DNA of 64,000 nucleotides from Brevibacillus massiliensis (GTDB lineage Bacteria; Bacillota; Bacilli; Brevibacillales; Brevibacillaceae): NCBI RefSeq assembly GCF_000311785.1, contig NZ_HE978535.1:228776-292775 (forward strand). Reading direction: 5' to 3'. Below the pieces are notes generated by a model, which was not told the DNA's origin, ran no database searches, and was given only the letters and a program-made list of their open reading frames with translations. The position numbers and the translations under genes were made by a program. Positions 51,459 to 60,847 of the stretch are shown here, one piece after another. How positions within the stretch are numbered: position 1 is the stretch's first letter; the number at the start of each line of letters is the position of its first letter.

Positions 51459-52670
51459 ATGTCGATCGATCGTGTTATCTCGTTTGTAGATGAGCGGGAA
51501 GTAGTGGAATTCACTCAAAAACTGGTGCAGATACCCAGTGTTTACCGCCCGGGAGAAGCGGACGGCAACGAACAGCGGGTGGCCCGGTTTGTCGAGGATG
51601 AGCTCAGGCAGATGGGGCTGACCGTTTTCTACGAAGAGGTAGTGCCGGGCAGACCCAATGTCATCGCTTTTTACGATTCGGGCAGGCCGGGCAAGACGCT
51701 CTTGTTCGAAGGGCATACCGATGTAGTCACCGAAGGCGATGCGCAGAAGTGGAGTTACGACCCGTTTGGCGCCGCGATTTCGGGGGGGCGGATTTACGGT
51801 CGCGGTTCCTGTGACACCAAGGGAAATCTGGCTGCGGCGGTCTGCGCGGTAAAGGCGATTCAACGCTCTGGAGAACCATTTTATGGAAAACTATTGCTCT
51901 GCATTCCCTGTGACGAAGAGGGAGAGATGCTGGGCATCCGGCATTTTATCCAGCGCGGTTGGGCCAATGGCGTAGACGGAGCGATTATCTGCGAACCGGA
52001 GGAGAACCAGATTTGCATTACGCAAAAAGGGGCGATTCGGGCTTGTCTGCGCACGTTCGGCAAAATGGCCCACGGCGCCATGCCGCTGACCGGGATCAAC
52101 CCCAATACCCGGATGGCACGTGCCATCGTCGCCTTGGACGAATTGGAGCGCAGGGAGAAAGAGCGGCTGGGTGAACACCCGATGTTGGGCTGGCCGAGCA
52201 TCACGCCGACGATCCTGCAAGCCCCGGTAAAAGGGGAGGCGCAGATCAACGTCGTTCCGGACCAGTGCATGACCACGCTTGATATCCGCACCGTGCCAGG
52301 TCAGGATCACGATGTGTTGAAAGGGCAAATCGAGGAGATTTTGGCCGTCTTGTCGCGGGAGGATGAGAACTTCAAGGCAGAACTGGAGATTATCGTGGAG
52401 CGGCCGTGGACCCAGACATCGAAAGAAGACACCGTCGTCCGGGCTGTTGCCGATTCTTACCGCGCGATTACCGGCAAGGAGCCGGTCTACAACGGGGTGC
52501 CCGGTTCGACGGATGGCACGTACCTGCACCTGGCCGGAGTGCCGATTATCACCACAGGCGCCGGTGACCGCCACATCCCGCATCACGCCGATGAATACGT
52601 CGACATCGACCAATTGGTCGAGACGACCCAGCTGTACGCTCGGTCGGCGCTAGCATTTCTTTCCGAGTGA
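51459..52670 (+). CDS. M20-family metallo-deacylase (ArgE/DapE type)
   Basis: A 403-residue zinc-dependent amidohydrolase. Metal and catalytic motifs: FEGHTDVV, YGRGSCDTKGN, and CDEEGE near residue 150. It then has an insert dimerisation domain and the C-terminal GVPGSTDGTYLH with a late HHADEYV histidine. Members remove acyl groups from N-acyl amino acids such as N-acetylornithine or N-succinyl-diaminopimelate. In this operon it probably releases an amino acid or amine from an amide substrate. GCGGGAGAGGA precedes the ATG. Confidence 0.87.
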   Translation: MSIDRVISFVDEREVVEFTQKLVQIPSVYRPGEADGNEQRVARFVEDELRQMGLTVFYEEVVPGRPNVIAFYDSGRPGKTLLFEGHTDVVTEGDAQKWSYDPFGAAISGGRIYGRGSCDTKGNLAAAVCAVKAIQRSGEPFYGKLLLCIPCDEEGEMLGIRHFIQRGWANGVDGAIICEPEENQICITQKGAIRACLRTFGKMAHGAMPLTGINPNTRMARAIVALDELERREKERLGEHPMLGWPSITPTILQAPVKGEAQINVVPDQCMTTLDIRTVPGQDHDVLKGQIEEILAVLSREDENFKAELEIIVERPWTQTSKEDTVVRAVADSYRAITGKEPVYNGVPGSTDGTYLHLAGVPIITTGAGDRHIPHHADEYVDIDQLVETTQLYARSALAFLSE

Positions 52671-52697
52671 GGAGACAAACCAGGGGGATTGAAAAAG

Positions 52698-54068
52698 ATG
52701 GAACTCTACACACAGCTCGCTTCGATACTGTCAGCAGATCAGGTGACGGCTAACCCGACTGTGCTCGAACAGCACAGCCGGGATGAATCGTACCATTCTC
52801 CGCATCGGCCGGATGTCGTTGTCTTTCCGCAAAATGCAGAAGAGGTAAGCCGCGTGCTGGCCTTTGCCCATGCACATCGGCTGCCGGTCGTGCCGTTTGG
52901 GCTTGGCACCAGCCTGGAAGGCCATGTGATCCCGTATCAGGGCGGCATTTCAATTGACATGCAGCGGATGAATCAGATCCTGGAGGTGCGTCCGGCAGAT
53001 TTTTTGGTCAAGGTGCAGCCGGGCGTAACCCGTTCACAATTGAACAAGGAGTTGAAAAAATACGGACTGTTCTTCTCGGTCGACCCCGGTGCGGATGCGA
53101 CCCTGGGCGGGATGGCGGCGACGAACGCCAGCGGCACCACGGCCGTTCGCTACGGCGTGATGAGAGATCAGGTCCGCGCTTTGACAGTCGTCTTGGCGGA
53201 CGGGCGGATCATCCGCACAGGGGGACTGGCGGCAAAATCCTCCGCAGGGTATCACCTGACCGGGCTGTTTGTCGGTTCGGAAGGGACGCTCGGAGTCTTT
53301 ACCGAACTGACTCTGCGGGTGCACGGCATACCGGAGTCCGTCATCGCTGCCCGAGTCGCTTTTCCCACTGTGAAACAAGCTGTCGATTCGGCTGTCGCAA
53401 TCCTTTCGGCCAGTATTCCCGTAGCGAGAATGGAACTGGTAGACGGAGGTTCGATGATGCAGTTGAACCGCCACAGCGGCACTTCGTACCCGGAGCAGCC
53501 GACGCTGTTTATGGAGTTCCACGGCAACGAGGCCGGTCTGCTCCATGATATCCGGTTCGCCGAGGAACTGGCAGCAGATCAGGGATGTCTGGGGTTTGTT
53601 CACGAGATCGATTCGAAGGAACGTACCCGCCTGTGGGAGGCCCGGCACAACCTCGCATACGCTTTTGGGCACGGGCATCCGGGAAAACGGATGATGACGA
53701 CCGATGTGTGTGTTCCGATCAGCCAATTGGCAGATGCCGTCGAGCACGCCCGGCTGCAGATCGATCGTTCCGGTTTGGCGGGCGGCGTGCTGGGCCATAT
53801 CGGCGACGGCAATTTCCATGCCCTGTTGATGATCGATCCGGACCGGCGTGAAGACCTGCAGCGGGCTGAAGCGGTCAATGCCGCGATTGTTCGGCATGCG
53901 CTTGACCGCGGCGGGACATGCACCGGAGAACACGGGGTCGGGGTCGGCAAAGCCAAATACCTGCGGCAGGAGCACGGCGAGGCAGTAGATGTGATGGCCC
54001 AGGTAAAACGGGCGATCGATCCTCACGGGATCTTGAACCCGGGTAAAATCTTTCCATCTCTAAAATAG
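52698..54068 (+). CDS. FAD-linked oxidase (GlcD/D-lactate dehydrogenase type)
   Basis: A 456-residue flavoprotein of the PCMH-type FAD-binding family with a C-terminal FAD-oxidase domain. It oxidises a D-2-hydroxyacid such as glycolate, D-lactate or D-2-hydroxyglutarate. Motifs include VVPFGLGTSLEGH, DPGADATLGGMAATNASG and a C-terminal HIGDGNFHALL and GTCTGEHGVG. Both are hallmark FAD and metal sites of GlcD and D-LDH. GGGGG precedes the ATG at 52698 (TTG at 52689 is too close). It follows the M20 gene by 27 bases. Confidence 0.9.
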   Translation: MELYTQLASILSADQVTANPTVLEQHSRDESYHSPHRPDVVVFPQNAEEVSRVLAFAHAHRLPVVPFGLGTSLEGHVIPYQGGISIDMQRMNQILEVRPADFLVKVQPGVTRSQLNKELKKYGLFFSVDPGADATLGGMAATNASGTTAVRYGVMRDQVRALTVVLADGRIIRTGGLAAKSSAGYHLTGLFVGSEGTLGVFTELTLRVHGIPESVIAARVAFPTVKQAVDSAVAILSASIPVARMELVDGGSMMQLNRHSGTSYPEQPTLFMEFHGNEAGLLHDIRFAEELAADQGCLGFVHEIDSKERTRLWEARHNLAYAFGHGHPGKRMMTTDVCVPISQLADAVEHARLQIDRSGLAGGVLGHIGDGNFHALLMIDPDRREDLQRAEAVNAAIVRHALDRGGTCTGEHGVGVGKAKYLRQEHGEAVDVMAQVKRAIDPHGILNPGKIFPSLK

Positions 54069-54079
54069 GAGGCAGAGCG

Positions 54080-55411
54080 ATGAATCAAACCGGAGCTGCA
54101 TTAGGCGAACAAACCATTCGCAAAGTGAAGTGGCGGATTCTTCCGTTTCTCTTTCTGCTCTACATCATTGCCTATCTGGATCGGGTCAACCTCGGATACG
54201 CGGCTCTTGACATGAACAAGGCGCTGGCCATTTCCAGCCAGACGTTTGGGCTGGTCTCGGGGATCTTCTTCATCGGCTATTTCCTGTTTGAAATCCCCAG
54301 CAACATGATCCTCCACCGGATCGGAGCGAGAATCTGGATTGCCCGGATCATGATTACCTGGGGGATTGTCGTCATTCTGACGGGCTGGGTGCAGAATGCC
54401 GCTCACCTGTACATCCTGCGGTTTTTGCTGGGTCTGGCCGAGGCGGGATTCTTTCCGGGAGTCATCTTGTACATCACGTATTGGTTCCGGGCCAAAGAAC
54501 AGGCCCGCGCCGTCGCCTTGCTGATGACGGCCCTCGCGGCTTCCAACATCATCGGGGCACCGCTGTCCACCTGGATCATGACCTATATCGATTGGGCGGG
54601 GATGGCTGGCTGGCGGTGGATGTTTGTCATCGAAGGCCTGCCGGCGATCATCTTCGGCGTGGTTGCATTTACCTACATGACGGATCGCCCCGAACAGGCA
54701 AAGTGGTTGACGGCGGAAGAGAAAGCGTGGCTGGTGGCGGAATTAAAGCGGGAACACGAAGAAAAAATCAGACGGAGGCAGTACACGACCAGAGAGGTGC
54801 TGACCAACGGGCCGGTCTGGCATCTGGCCTTTATTTACTTCGCATTGGTCATCGGGCTGTACGGCATCGGCTTCTGGATGCCATCGATCATCAAATCCTT
54901 TCCGGCAAACTACACCAACCTGCAGGTGGGCTTGCTCAGCATGATTCCCTACGTCGTCGCAGGACTAGCCATGGTGGGCTGGGCCCGGCGTTCAGACCGG
55001 ACGGGGGAAAGGAAATTTCACGCCGCTCTGCCTCCCATACTCGGCGGGCTTGCGCTGATCGTCTGCGGCATGTCTTCCCACCCGATTCTGTCCGTTGCCC
55101 TCATGGCTGTGGCAACGGCGGGCATTTACAGCTTTTTCGGACCGTTTTGGGCTTTGCCGGCGCTGTTTTTAAGTGAAGGAGCGGCGGCGATCGGAATTGC
55201 CCTGATCAACTCGATCGGGAATCTCGGCGGGTTTGTCGGTCCCTACGTCGTCGGCTCCCTGAAAGAGGCGACCGGGAAGACAGAGGCGGGTCTGTTCTTC
55301 CTTGCCTGCTGCGTCCTGGCTGCAGCGGTTTTGGTACTGCTGCTGCGAAAGAAAACGATTGAAGCGGGACGACAGAACAAGACCGATTTCAAGGGATCTT
55401 CTCATTTTTGA
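54080..55411 (+). CDS. MFS transporter, anion:cation symporter (ACS) family
   Basis: A 443-residue major facilitator with 12 hydrophobic segments. The ACS marks YLDRVNLGYAAL after helix 1, GIFFIGYFLFEIPSNMIL, and LGLAEAGFFPGVILYITYWF are clear. Family members carry tartrate, galactonate, phthalate and other organic acid anions. It is therefore a good match for uptake of the hydroxyacid used by the operon's dehydrogenases. TAGGAGGCAGAGCG precedes the ATG, 12 bases after the oxidase. Confidence 0.9.
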   Translation: MNQTGAALGEQTIRKVKWRILPFLFLLYIIAYLDRVNLGYAALDMNKALAISSQTFGLVSGIFFIGYFLFEIPSNMILHRIGARIWIARIMITWGIVVILTGWVQNAAHLYILRFLLGLAEAGFFPGVILYITYWFRAKEQARAVALLMTALAASNIIGAPLSTWIMTYIDWAGMAGWRWMFVIEGLPAIIFGVVAFTYMTDRPEQAKWLTAEEKAWLVAELKREHEEKIRRRQYTTREVLTNGPVWHLAFIYFALVIGLYGIGFWMPSIIKSFPANYTNLQVGLLSMIPYVVAGLAMVGWARRSDRTGERKFHAALPPILGGLALIVCGMSSHPILSVALMAVATAGIYSFFGPFWALPALFLSEGAAAIGIALINSIGNLGGFVGPYVVGSLKEATGKTEAGLFFLACCVLAAAVLVLLLRKKTIEAGRQNKTDFKGSSHF

Positions 55412-55424
55412 TAAACTTTTCTCA

Positions 55425-55448
55425 TTGCAAATAAGCTTTGGTTTGCAA
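55425..55448. promoter_or_regulatory. Candidate upstream site for the second sigma-54 promoter
   Basis: Two TTGCAA hexamers (55425-55430 and 55443-55448), 18 bases apart, centred about 105 bases before the -12 element. They share TTGCA/TGCAA with the 45948 palindrome. Binding by the 44630 activator is an inference. Confidence 0.35.
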
Positions 55449-55527
55449 AAACCTCTAATTTGGACTGTTTCTTTCTCATAATGTAGAATAAACCGGTTTT
55501 CCGGGCGATTCTCACCCCCTTTTTCAT

Positions 55528-55543
55528 TGGCATCATACTTGCT
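55528..55543 (+). promoter_or_regulatory. Second sigma-54 (-24/-12) promoter
   Basis: TGGCATCATACTTGCT fits TGGCA-N6-TTGCW with exact GG-N10-GC spacing. The expected start near 55554 lies just before the aminotransferase start codon. Confidence 0.7.
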
Positions 55544-55567
55544 AGCTTACTTGATGAAAAGTACAAA

Positions 55568-56950
55568 ATGAAAAGGGTGATGAGATTGGAACGGAAGACG
55601 ACAGCAGAAGCGTTACAATTGGCGTATGAGGTGTTGGGATTTATCCAGAGCGAGACGCTGACGGTAGAGCAGAAGAAGCAGATCGTCTCAGACTCGATTG
55701 AGAATTTCAGCAATTACGTCACGAAGGCGATCCTCGCCCATCGCAAGTCGGTTTCACACGACTTTTCCGTGGTGGAATGGGAAGACGAAGCGGCAGTCTT
55801 TCGCGACACGATGGGTGACGAGTACATCGATTGCCTGGGTGGTTACGGCGTCTACCTGCTCGGCCACCGCCACCCCAAGGTGGTGCAGGCTGTCTCCGCC
55901 CAGCTGAAGCGGTACGCCTTGCACAGCCAGGAGATGGTCGACCCCCTGCGCGGCTATCTGTCCAAGCTGGTAGCGTACATCACTCCGGGCGATTTGCAGC
56001 ACTCCTACCTGGTCAACTGCGGTACGGAGGCCAACGAAATGGCGTTGAAGCTGGCCCGGCTGGCAACCGGCAAAAAGTACTTTATATCGATGGAAAAGGG
56101 CTTCCACGGCAAGACGATGGGATCGCTGTCCGCTTCCAGCAAACCGGCCTTCCGCCAGCCGTACCTGCCGCTCGTCCCGGGGTTCCAGCACGTGCCGTTC
56201 GGCGATGCCGACGCGGTCGAACAGGCGATTCGCATGCTGATCAACACGGGCGAGACGGTCGCCGGCGTCATCGTGGAACCTATCCAGGGAGAAGGCGGAG
56301 TGAATATCCCGCCGGATGATTACCTGCCGCGACTGCGCCAAATCTGTGACAAGTACGAATGTCTATTGATCGTCGATGAGATTCAGACCGGAATGGGACG
56401 GACCGGAACGCTGTTCGGGGTCGACCATTGGGATGTCGTGCCGGACATCATGACGCTCGGCAAGGCTTTTGGCGGCGGTGTGATGCCGATCGCCGCGATG
56501 GTGGCGAAGCGCAAATGGTGGAGCAAGATGGAGGAAAATCCCTTCCTGCTGGGCTCCTCTACCTTTGGCGGCAACCCCCTCTGCTGTGCCGGTGCGATTG
56601 CCGGGATCCATGCGATTTTGGAGGAGAACATCCCGCAGATGGCGAAGGAGAAGGGGGATTACATCCTGAAACACCTGGAGGACATTCAGTCACGCCACCC
56701 CGACGTCCTCGTCGACGTCCGCGGCAAAGGGCTTTTAATCGGCATGGAGTTTGCCGACAACAGCCTTGGCTACACGCTGGCGAAACAGCTCTTCGGCAAG
56801 AAGATTCTCGTTGGCGGCACCCTGAACAACGCGACAGTGATTCGGATCGAACCGCCGGCCGTGATCTCCTACGAGCAGATCGATTACGTCCTGGCGTGCA
56901 TCGAGGAAGGCATCGCCCAGCTGTCCCGGGAAGGCAAGGTTGCGCGCTAA
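55568..56950 (+). CDS. Class III aminotransferase, putrescine-type
   Basis: A 460-residue PLP enzyme most like putrescine aminotransferase (YgjG/PatA) and ornithine aminotransferases. Motifs: a long N-terminal region, NCGTEANEMALKLAR, KGFHGKTMGS, LLIVDEIQTGMGRTG and the PLP lysine in TLGKAFGGGVMP. It would transfer an amino group from putrescine, ornithine or another omega-amine to 2-oxoglutarate. The start could be ATG 55568, ATG 55580 or TTG 55586; the AAAAGGGTGAT before the last is the best ribosome binding site. It has its own sigma-54 promoter, which links it to the same regulon as the upstream operon. Confidence 0.88.
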   Translation: MKRVMRLERKTTAEALQLAYEVLGFIQSETLTVEQKKQIVSDSIENFSNYVTKAILAHRKSVSHDFSVVEWEDEAAVFRDTMGDEYIDCLGGYGVYLLGHRHPKVVQAVSAQLKRYALHSQEMVDPLRGYLSKLVAYITPGDLQHSYLVNCGTEANEMALKLARLATGKKYFISMEKGFHGKTMGSLSASSKPAFRQPYLPLVPGFQHVPFGDADAVEQAIRMLINTGETVAGVIVEPIQGEGGVNIPPDDYLPRLRQICDKYECLLIVDEIQTGMGRTGTLFGVDHWDVVPDIMTLGKAFGGGVMPIAAMVAKRKWWSKMEENPFLLGSSTFGGNPLCCAGAIAGIHAILEENIPQMAKEKGDYILKHLEDIQSRHPDVLVDVRGKGLLIGMEFADNSLGYTLAKQLFGKKILVGGTLNNATVIRIEPPAVISYEQIDYVLACIEEGIAQLSREGKVAR

Positions 56951-56972
56951 AAAAGCGAAACGAACTTTCGGA

Positions 56973-57010
56973 GGAACCTTTCCCTTTTTTGTGGAAGGGT
57001 TCCGGTTTTT
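56973..57010 (+). terminator. Rho-independent terminator after the aminotransferase gene
   Basis: An 11-bp stem (56973-56983 with 56993-57003, one G-U pair) followed by GG and five T. Confidence 0.85.
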
Positions 57011-57113
57011 GTCAAAGCAGTGCTTGCCGCCAAAAATGTCGGAGCTGTCCGAAACGCCAACCGCTCCCGGGTCGTCATAATGGAGGAAATAACCAGTTGG
57101 AAGGTGAAGCGTT

Positions 57114-59570
57114 TTGAGACATCAGTACCGCAAGCTGGCTGTCTGGCTTGCTGCCGCCGTCATCCCCCTTGGCATTTGCGCTGATTCGGGACTGATCCGG
57201 GACAATGCCGCAAAGGCACAGAGCGTCTCTTCCCAGGATGAGGCAGAAGCTGTCTCTGTGATCAGCAGGGCACGGCTCGAATATCAGGACGAACAAACTT
57301 TTTCACAAGCGACCCTGACACTGCTCAAGAAACAGCAGGATCGCGTTCTGCCGCTCGCGCGGGAGGGGCTGTCGCTTACAAATCTGAGCGTGCCGGACGG
57401 GAATTCGCCGGACTATTGGAATCATTGGAACGAATGGGGCTTTTGGCTGAAAATCTCGCATGTCCTCCGCGATGACCGCCTGCTGGATGATCTCTTGGCC
57501 TGGATCAAAGAACCCCGCCCGATTCCTCAGCCCTTCGGCCTGGCAATCGCGATCGACGAGATACTGCCGGCCGGTCAGGAACAGAAGCTGGTCTCTTTGA
57601 TGGACCAGGCAGATGCGGAGGGCATGACCGTTATATTGGACGTGCTGGAGCGGCGCGGGAAGGTCACCGCCGATCAGCTTGCGGCCTGGACACAGCGGCT
57701 TCGCGGGCGCGCGCAGATGGCCGGGATTATCGATCATCTGGATGAAGAAAAGGATTGGAGCGTGCTGACTGGCATGTACGAGCATGCCGAGCTTCCGGTG
57801 GAGATGCAGCGCCGGATTGTAAGAAAACTGTCAGGCTTTCCTACCAGTGATAAAAAACAGAAGGAATGGCTGCGGAAGGTTGCCAAGACGACACGAGATC
57901 ATGTGATCCAGCAGCAGATCGATATGCTGCAGGTCCGCGAATCAGGGGATCGCGAGGCCGCCAAACGGCTCTATGAAAGCGGCCTGGCGCACGGCTTCGC
58001 GCTTCCTGTTCACGGTACGGTGGAAAAGTTTCTGCTGAAGCTCTATCCTGACGGCCGACTGGCGAAGGGAATCAAGCAGTACGAGGCGGTTCGGGGACGG
58101 GCCTACTTTTACGAAGACAATGAGGACAGATGGTACAACTCGGAAGGGAAGGACTTTGACGATCCCAAGCAAGGTGTCGAAGGCTGGCTCGCCTTTCTCA
58201 AAGCGTACCCGCTCCATCCCGCTGCTGACGACGCGGCGTATCGGTTGGCTCGCTGCTATCAACTGCTGGGCCAATACGATCAGGCGCTGTACTGGTTCGA
58301 CCAGGCGACCCGGATGGGCGATCACGACATCGGCTACGATGCCGAGGGACTGTTTCTGTACGTGCTCGACGTGGAGCTGACCAGCAAGGGGCTTGCCGGA
58401 CTTGACACAGGCAGTCTGCCCGCCTGGGCGAAGCCCTGGATCGAGTATACATATGCGGTAGAACTGCTGCGGGACGGTGAGTACGCCCGGGGAGCGGATG
58501 CTCTCAAACGGTTTATCGGCGACTACGACGGGAAAGATCTCTTCCGCGATGCGTTCCCGGGGGATGCAAATGGATGGGGGGATTACGATACCTCCATGAA
58601 GGGAGACAGGCAAAGCTACTATCCGTTTTGGCCGGCGCTCAAGCAACAGCTGGCTCAGGCCAAACAGCTGGCTGGACTGCAGCGCGAGGCGGCCCAAGCT
58701 TCAGGGCCGGACAAGGCAGCGAAGCAGTACGCGCTGGCCGCGGCGATCTACCATCAGCCCCTGACCTACTACAATCACCTGTGGCGGGGCGAGCGGCAGA
58801 GCTTCTTCTACATTGGCCAGATCAAGTACATGGGCTACGATCCGTCGCTTCGTGCGTACATCGCCCGGTTTAACCATCTCGTGCAGGCGCTCAAGCTGTT
58901 TGAACAGATCGACACCGCTTCCGCTGCCCCGGAAGTGGCGGCAAAGACGCTGTTTTCCCGGGCGCTTGGCTACAGCAAGCTGATTGATTACGGAGATGAA
59001 GTGTCATTCTACGAGACGCGCACCCACCTGGGGGAACAGGCGATCGAGGCAGCAAAAAAACTGCTGGACGAATACCCGCAGTCGTCCCTTGCCGATGAGG
59101 CGATGCTGATCATCTACACCTACACGGTTGAACCGTCCTGGTTGGAAGAACTGCTCAGGAGATATCCCGAGAGCGATCAGGCGGCGAAGGCAAAGCAGCT
59201 CTTGGCACAGCGAAAGCAGCAGCAGGCCGAGTCAAACGGCTACAGATACGATCCGCTGCTTGCATACCTCCCCCGCCAGCCATTGAACCCTGGCAGCGAT
59301 CAGCTGCCGGCAGCCGTGAAAGCGTGGATCCGGCAGCACGACGGGCAGGAGTACCATGGAACGATGGAGGAAGGGGATTGGCTGTACGTGCTGGTTGCGG
59401 CGGGGGCGGGCCAGAAGGTGACGGCGCTTTCGGCCTATACGGACGCTGACGGGACACACCTGGACTACACGATCGATTCGGCTTTGTCACAGATGGCGGG
59501 AAAACGCCAATGGCTGATTCGCATCCCGCTGCGCTTCATTCAAACCAATTCTATCGGGTGGAATGTATAA
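57114..59570 (+). CDS. Large secreted helical-repeat (TPR-like) protein
   Basis: An 818-residue protein with an N-terminal signal or anchor (LAVWLAAAVIPLGI). It is largely helical, with TPR-like repeats in the middle and C-terminal half, such as AADDAAYRLARCYQLLGQYDQALYWFD in two halves near residues 365-395 and SLADEAMLIIYTY later. It has no catalytic motif or wall-sorting signal that I recognise. TTG start after GGAAGGTGAAGCG. It stands alone between two terminators. A scaffold or surface protein role is possible. Not identified further. Confidence 0.65.
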   Translation: MRHQYRKLAVWLAAAVIPLGICADSGLIRDNAAKAQSVSSQDEAEAVSVISRARLEYQDEQTFSQATLTLLKKQQDRVLPLAREGLSLTNLSVPDGNSPDYWNHWNEWGFWLKISHVLRDDRLLDDLLAWIKEPRPIPQPFGLAIAIDEILPAGQEQKLVSLMDQADAEGMTVILDVLERRGKVTADQLAAWTQRLRGRAQMAGIIDHLDEEKDWSVLTGMYEHAELPVEMQRRIVRKLSGFPTSDKKQKEWLRKVAKTTRDHVIQQQIDMLQVRESGDREAAKRLYESGLAHGFALPVHGTVEKFLLKLYPDGRLAKGIKQYEAVRGRAYFYEDNEDRWYNSEGKDFDDPKQGVEGWLAFLKAYPLHPAADDAAYRLARCYQLLGQYDQALYWFDQATRMGDHDIGYDAEGLFLYVLDVELTSKGLAGLDTGSLPAWAKPWIEYTYAVELLRDGEYARGADALKRFIGDYDGKDLFRDAFPGDANGWGDYDTSMKGDRQSYYPFWPALKQQLAQAKQLAGLQREAAQASGPDKAAKQYALAAAIYHQPLTYYNHLWRGERQSFFYIGQIKYMGYDPSLRAYIARFNHLVQALKLFEQIDTASAAPEVAAKTLFSRALGYSKLIDYGDEVSFYETRTHLGEQAIEAAKKLLDEYPQSSLADEAMLIIYTYTVEPSWLEELLRRYPESDQAAKAKQLLAQRKQQQAESNGYRYDPLLAYLPRQPLNPGSDQLPAAVKAWIRQHDGQEYHGTMEEGDWLYVLVAAGAGQKVTALSAYTDADGTHLDYTIDSALSQMAGKRQWLIRIPLRFIQTNSIGWNV

Positions 59571-59720
59571 AGTTGATGGATGGCCCAGATCGTCCGGGTT
59601 ATGGCGGAGAGATACAGGGCGGACGTAGGACCTTGGAAAGCGTATTTGGGCATATTGAAACAGAAAGGATAACCGGCACAAGCTGCACTTTCCGAGGTCT
59701 GGCATTGCGAAAGGAAAACG

Positions 59721-59769
59721 AGGCTGTTCTCTCGTGCGGGCTGCACGAGCGGACAGCTTTGCTCTTTTC
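59721..59769 (+). terminator. Stem-loop after the helical-repeat protein gene
   Basis: Nested stems AGGCTGT/ACAGCTT and CTCGTGC/GCACGAG (59721-59759), followed by TGCTCTTTT. The 59571-59867 gap holds this and the next promoter; no gene is supported there. Confidence 0.5.
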
Positions 59770-59782
59770 AGGAAGCAAATAC

Positions 59783-59837
59783 TTGCCAAAACAAGGGAAA
59801 CAGGGTATAGTTAAGTACATTATTACATTGTATGTAC
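59783..59837 (+). promoter_or_regulatory. Promoter and dyad operator upstream of the SorC-family gene
   Basis: TTGCCA (59783-59788), 17 bases, TATAGT (59806-59811). Immediately downstream GTACAT (59815-59820) and ATGTAC (59832-59837) form an inverted repeat over the expected start of transcription. This suits autorepression by the SorC-family protein. Confidence 0.55.
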
Positions 59838-59867
59838 ATTTGTGCAAGGCGGGTGATCAAGGCTCGG

Positions 59868-60842
59868 ATGACGGACATGAAAACAGAAAAAAACAGGCTT
59901 CTTGTAAAAATATGCAAGCTCTATTACGAGGATGGATGTAATCAACAGGAGATTGCGGAGCGCATTGGCATCTCCCGCCCTCACGTCAGCCGAATGCTGG
60001 CGGCTGCCAAAGCAGAGGGAATCGTCCAGATATCGATTAAGAATCCGTATTCCGCCGAACAGCAAATGGAGCAATTGCTGGTTGATACCTTTGGCATTCA
60101 GGACGTCGTTGTGGTTGACACCCCCCCAGATGAACAGAAGCTGTATGTGCAGCTGGGGAGAACGACCGCGGTCCTGCTGGAATCGATCCTCAAGGACAAC
60201 GATATCGTAGGCGTTATGGCCGGTCGGACGATCGCCGCCATCGGTGACGAACTGGAGTTTTTCAGCAAAAACAACCTGCAATTTGTGCCGCTGGTGGGCG
60301 GCTGGGGTTCGGAGGGGGCGCCATGGCATGCCAACTCCAACACGATGGCGATCGCGGGCAAGTTGAAGTCCAAGTACTGGCTGCTGCATGCGCCAGCCGT
60401 TGTCTCCAATGAGGAAACCGGGGTGCTGCTGAGGAGCGAACCGGGAATCAGCAAGGTTCTCCATTTGGCCAAATCCTGTCAGGTTGCGGTGGTAGGCATC
60501 GGGGACGTCTCTGAGCGGTCGACGATCGCAGAGGCAGGTCATTTCAGCGGCGAAGATCTGGAGAGCGTGAAGGGGACAGGAGCTGCCGCCACCTTATGCG
60601 CCTCGTTCCTCGATGCCGACGGGAGGACGATTGACCACCCTGTAAAAAAGCGGATGATCGGGCTGACAGCCGAAGAACTGCGCGGCATCCCCAAGGTGAT
60701 TGCGGTGGCAGGTGGCCGCGATAAGGCAGCGGCGATTGCGGCGGTGCTCCGCGGCAAATGGGTCGACGTTCTCGTCACGGATTTGGCTACGGCACAGGCC
60801 GTATTCGCATTTCATCGAAATACCGCCGCAAAGAAAGGATGA
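59868..60842 (+). CDS. SorC/DeoR-type sugar-binding transcriptional regulator
   Basis: A 324-residue regulator with an N-terminal HTH (LYYEDGCNQQEIAERIGISRPHVSRML in two parts, residues about 15-45) and a large C-terminal SorC sugar-binding domain (VGVMAGRTIAAIGDEL, FVPLVGGWGSEG, VVGIGDVSERS, VIAVAGGRDKAAAI). Family members, such as CggR, GapR and DeoR of Bacillus, sense phosphorylated sugars. GGGTGATC precedes the ATG at 59868. It overlaps or abuts the trpB-like gene and probably controls it. Confidence 0.85.
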   Translation: MTDMKTEKNRLLVKICKLYYEDGCNQQEIAERIGISRPHVSRMLAAAKAEGIVQISIKNPYSAEQQMEQLLVDTFGIQDVVVVDTPPDEQKLYVQLGRTTAVLLESILKDNDIVGVMAGRTIAAIGDELEFFSKNNLQFVPLVGGWGSEGAPWHANSNTMAIAGKLKSKYWLLHAPAVVSNEETGVLLRSEPGISKVLHLAKSCQVAVVGIGDVSERSTIAEAGHFSGEDLESVKGTGAAATLCASFLDADGRTIDHPVKKRMIGLTAEELRGIPKVIAVAGGRDKAAAIAAVLRGKWVDVLVTDLATAQAVFAFHRNTAAKKG

Positions 60843-60847
60843 GAAGA

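Noticed and set aside
59510-59941. 143-residue frame spanning the SorC promoter
   Set aside because: It overlaps two real genes and the promoter region and has no supporting signal.
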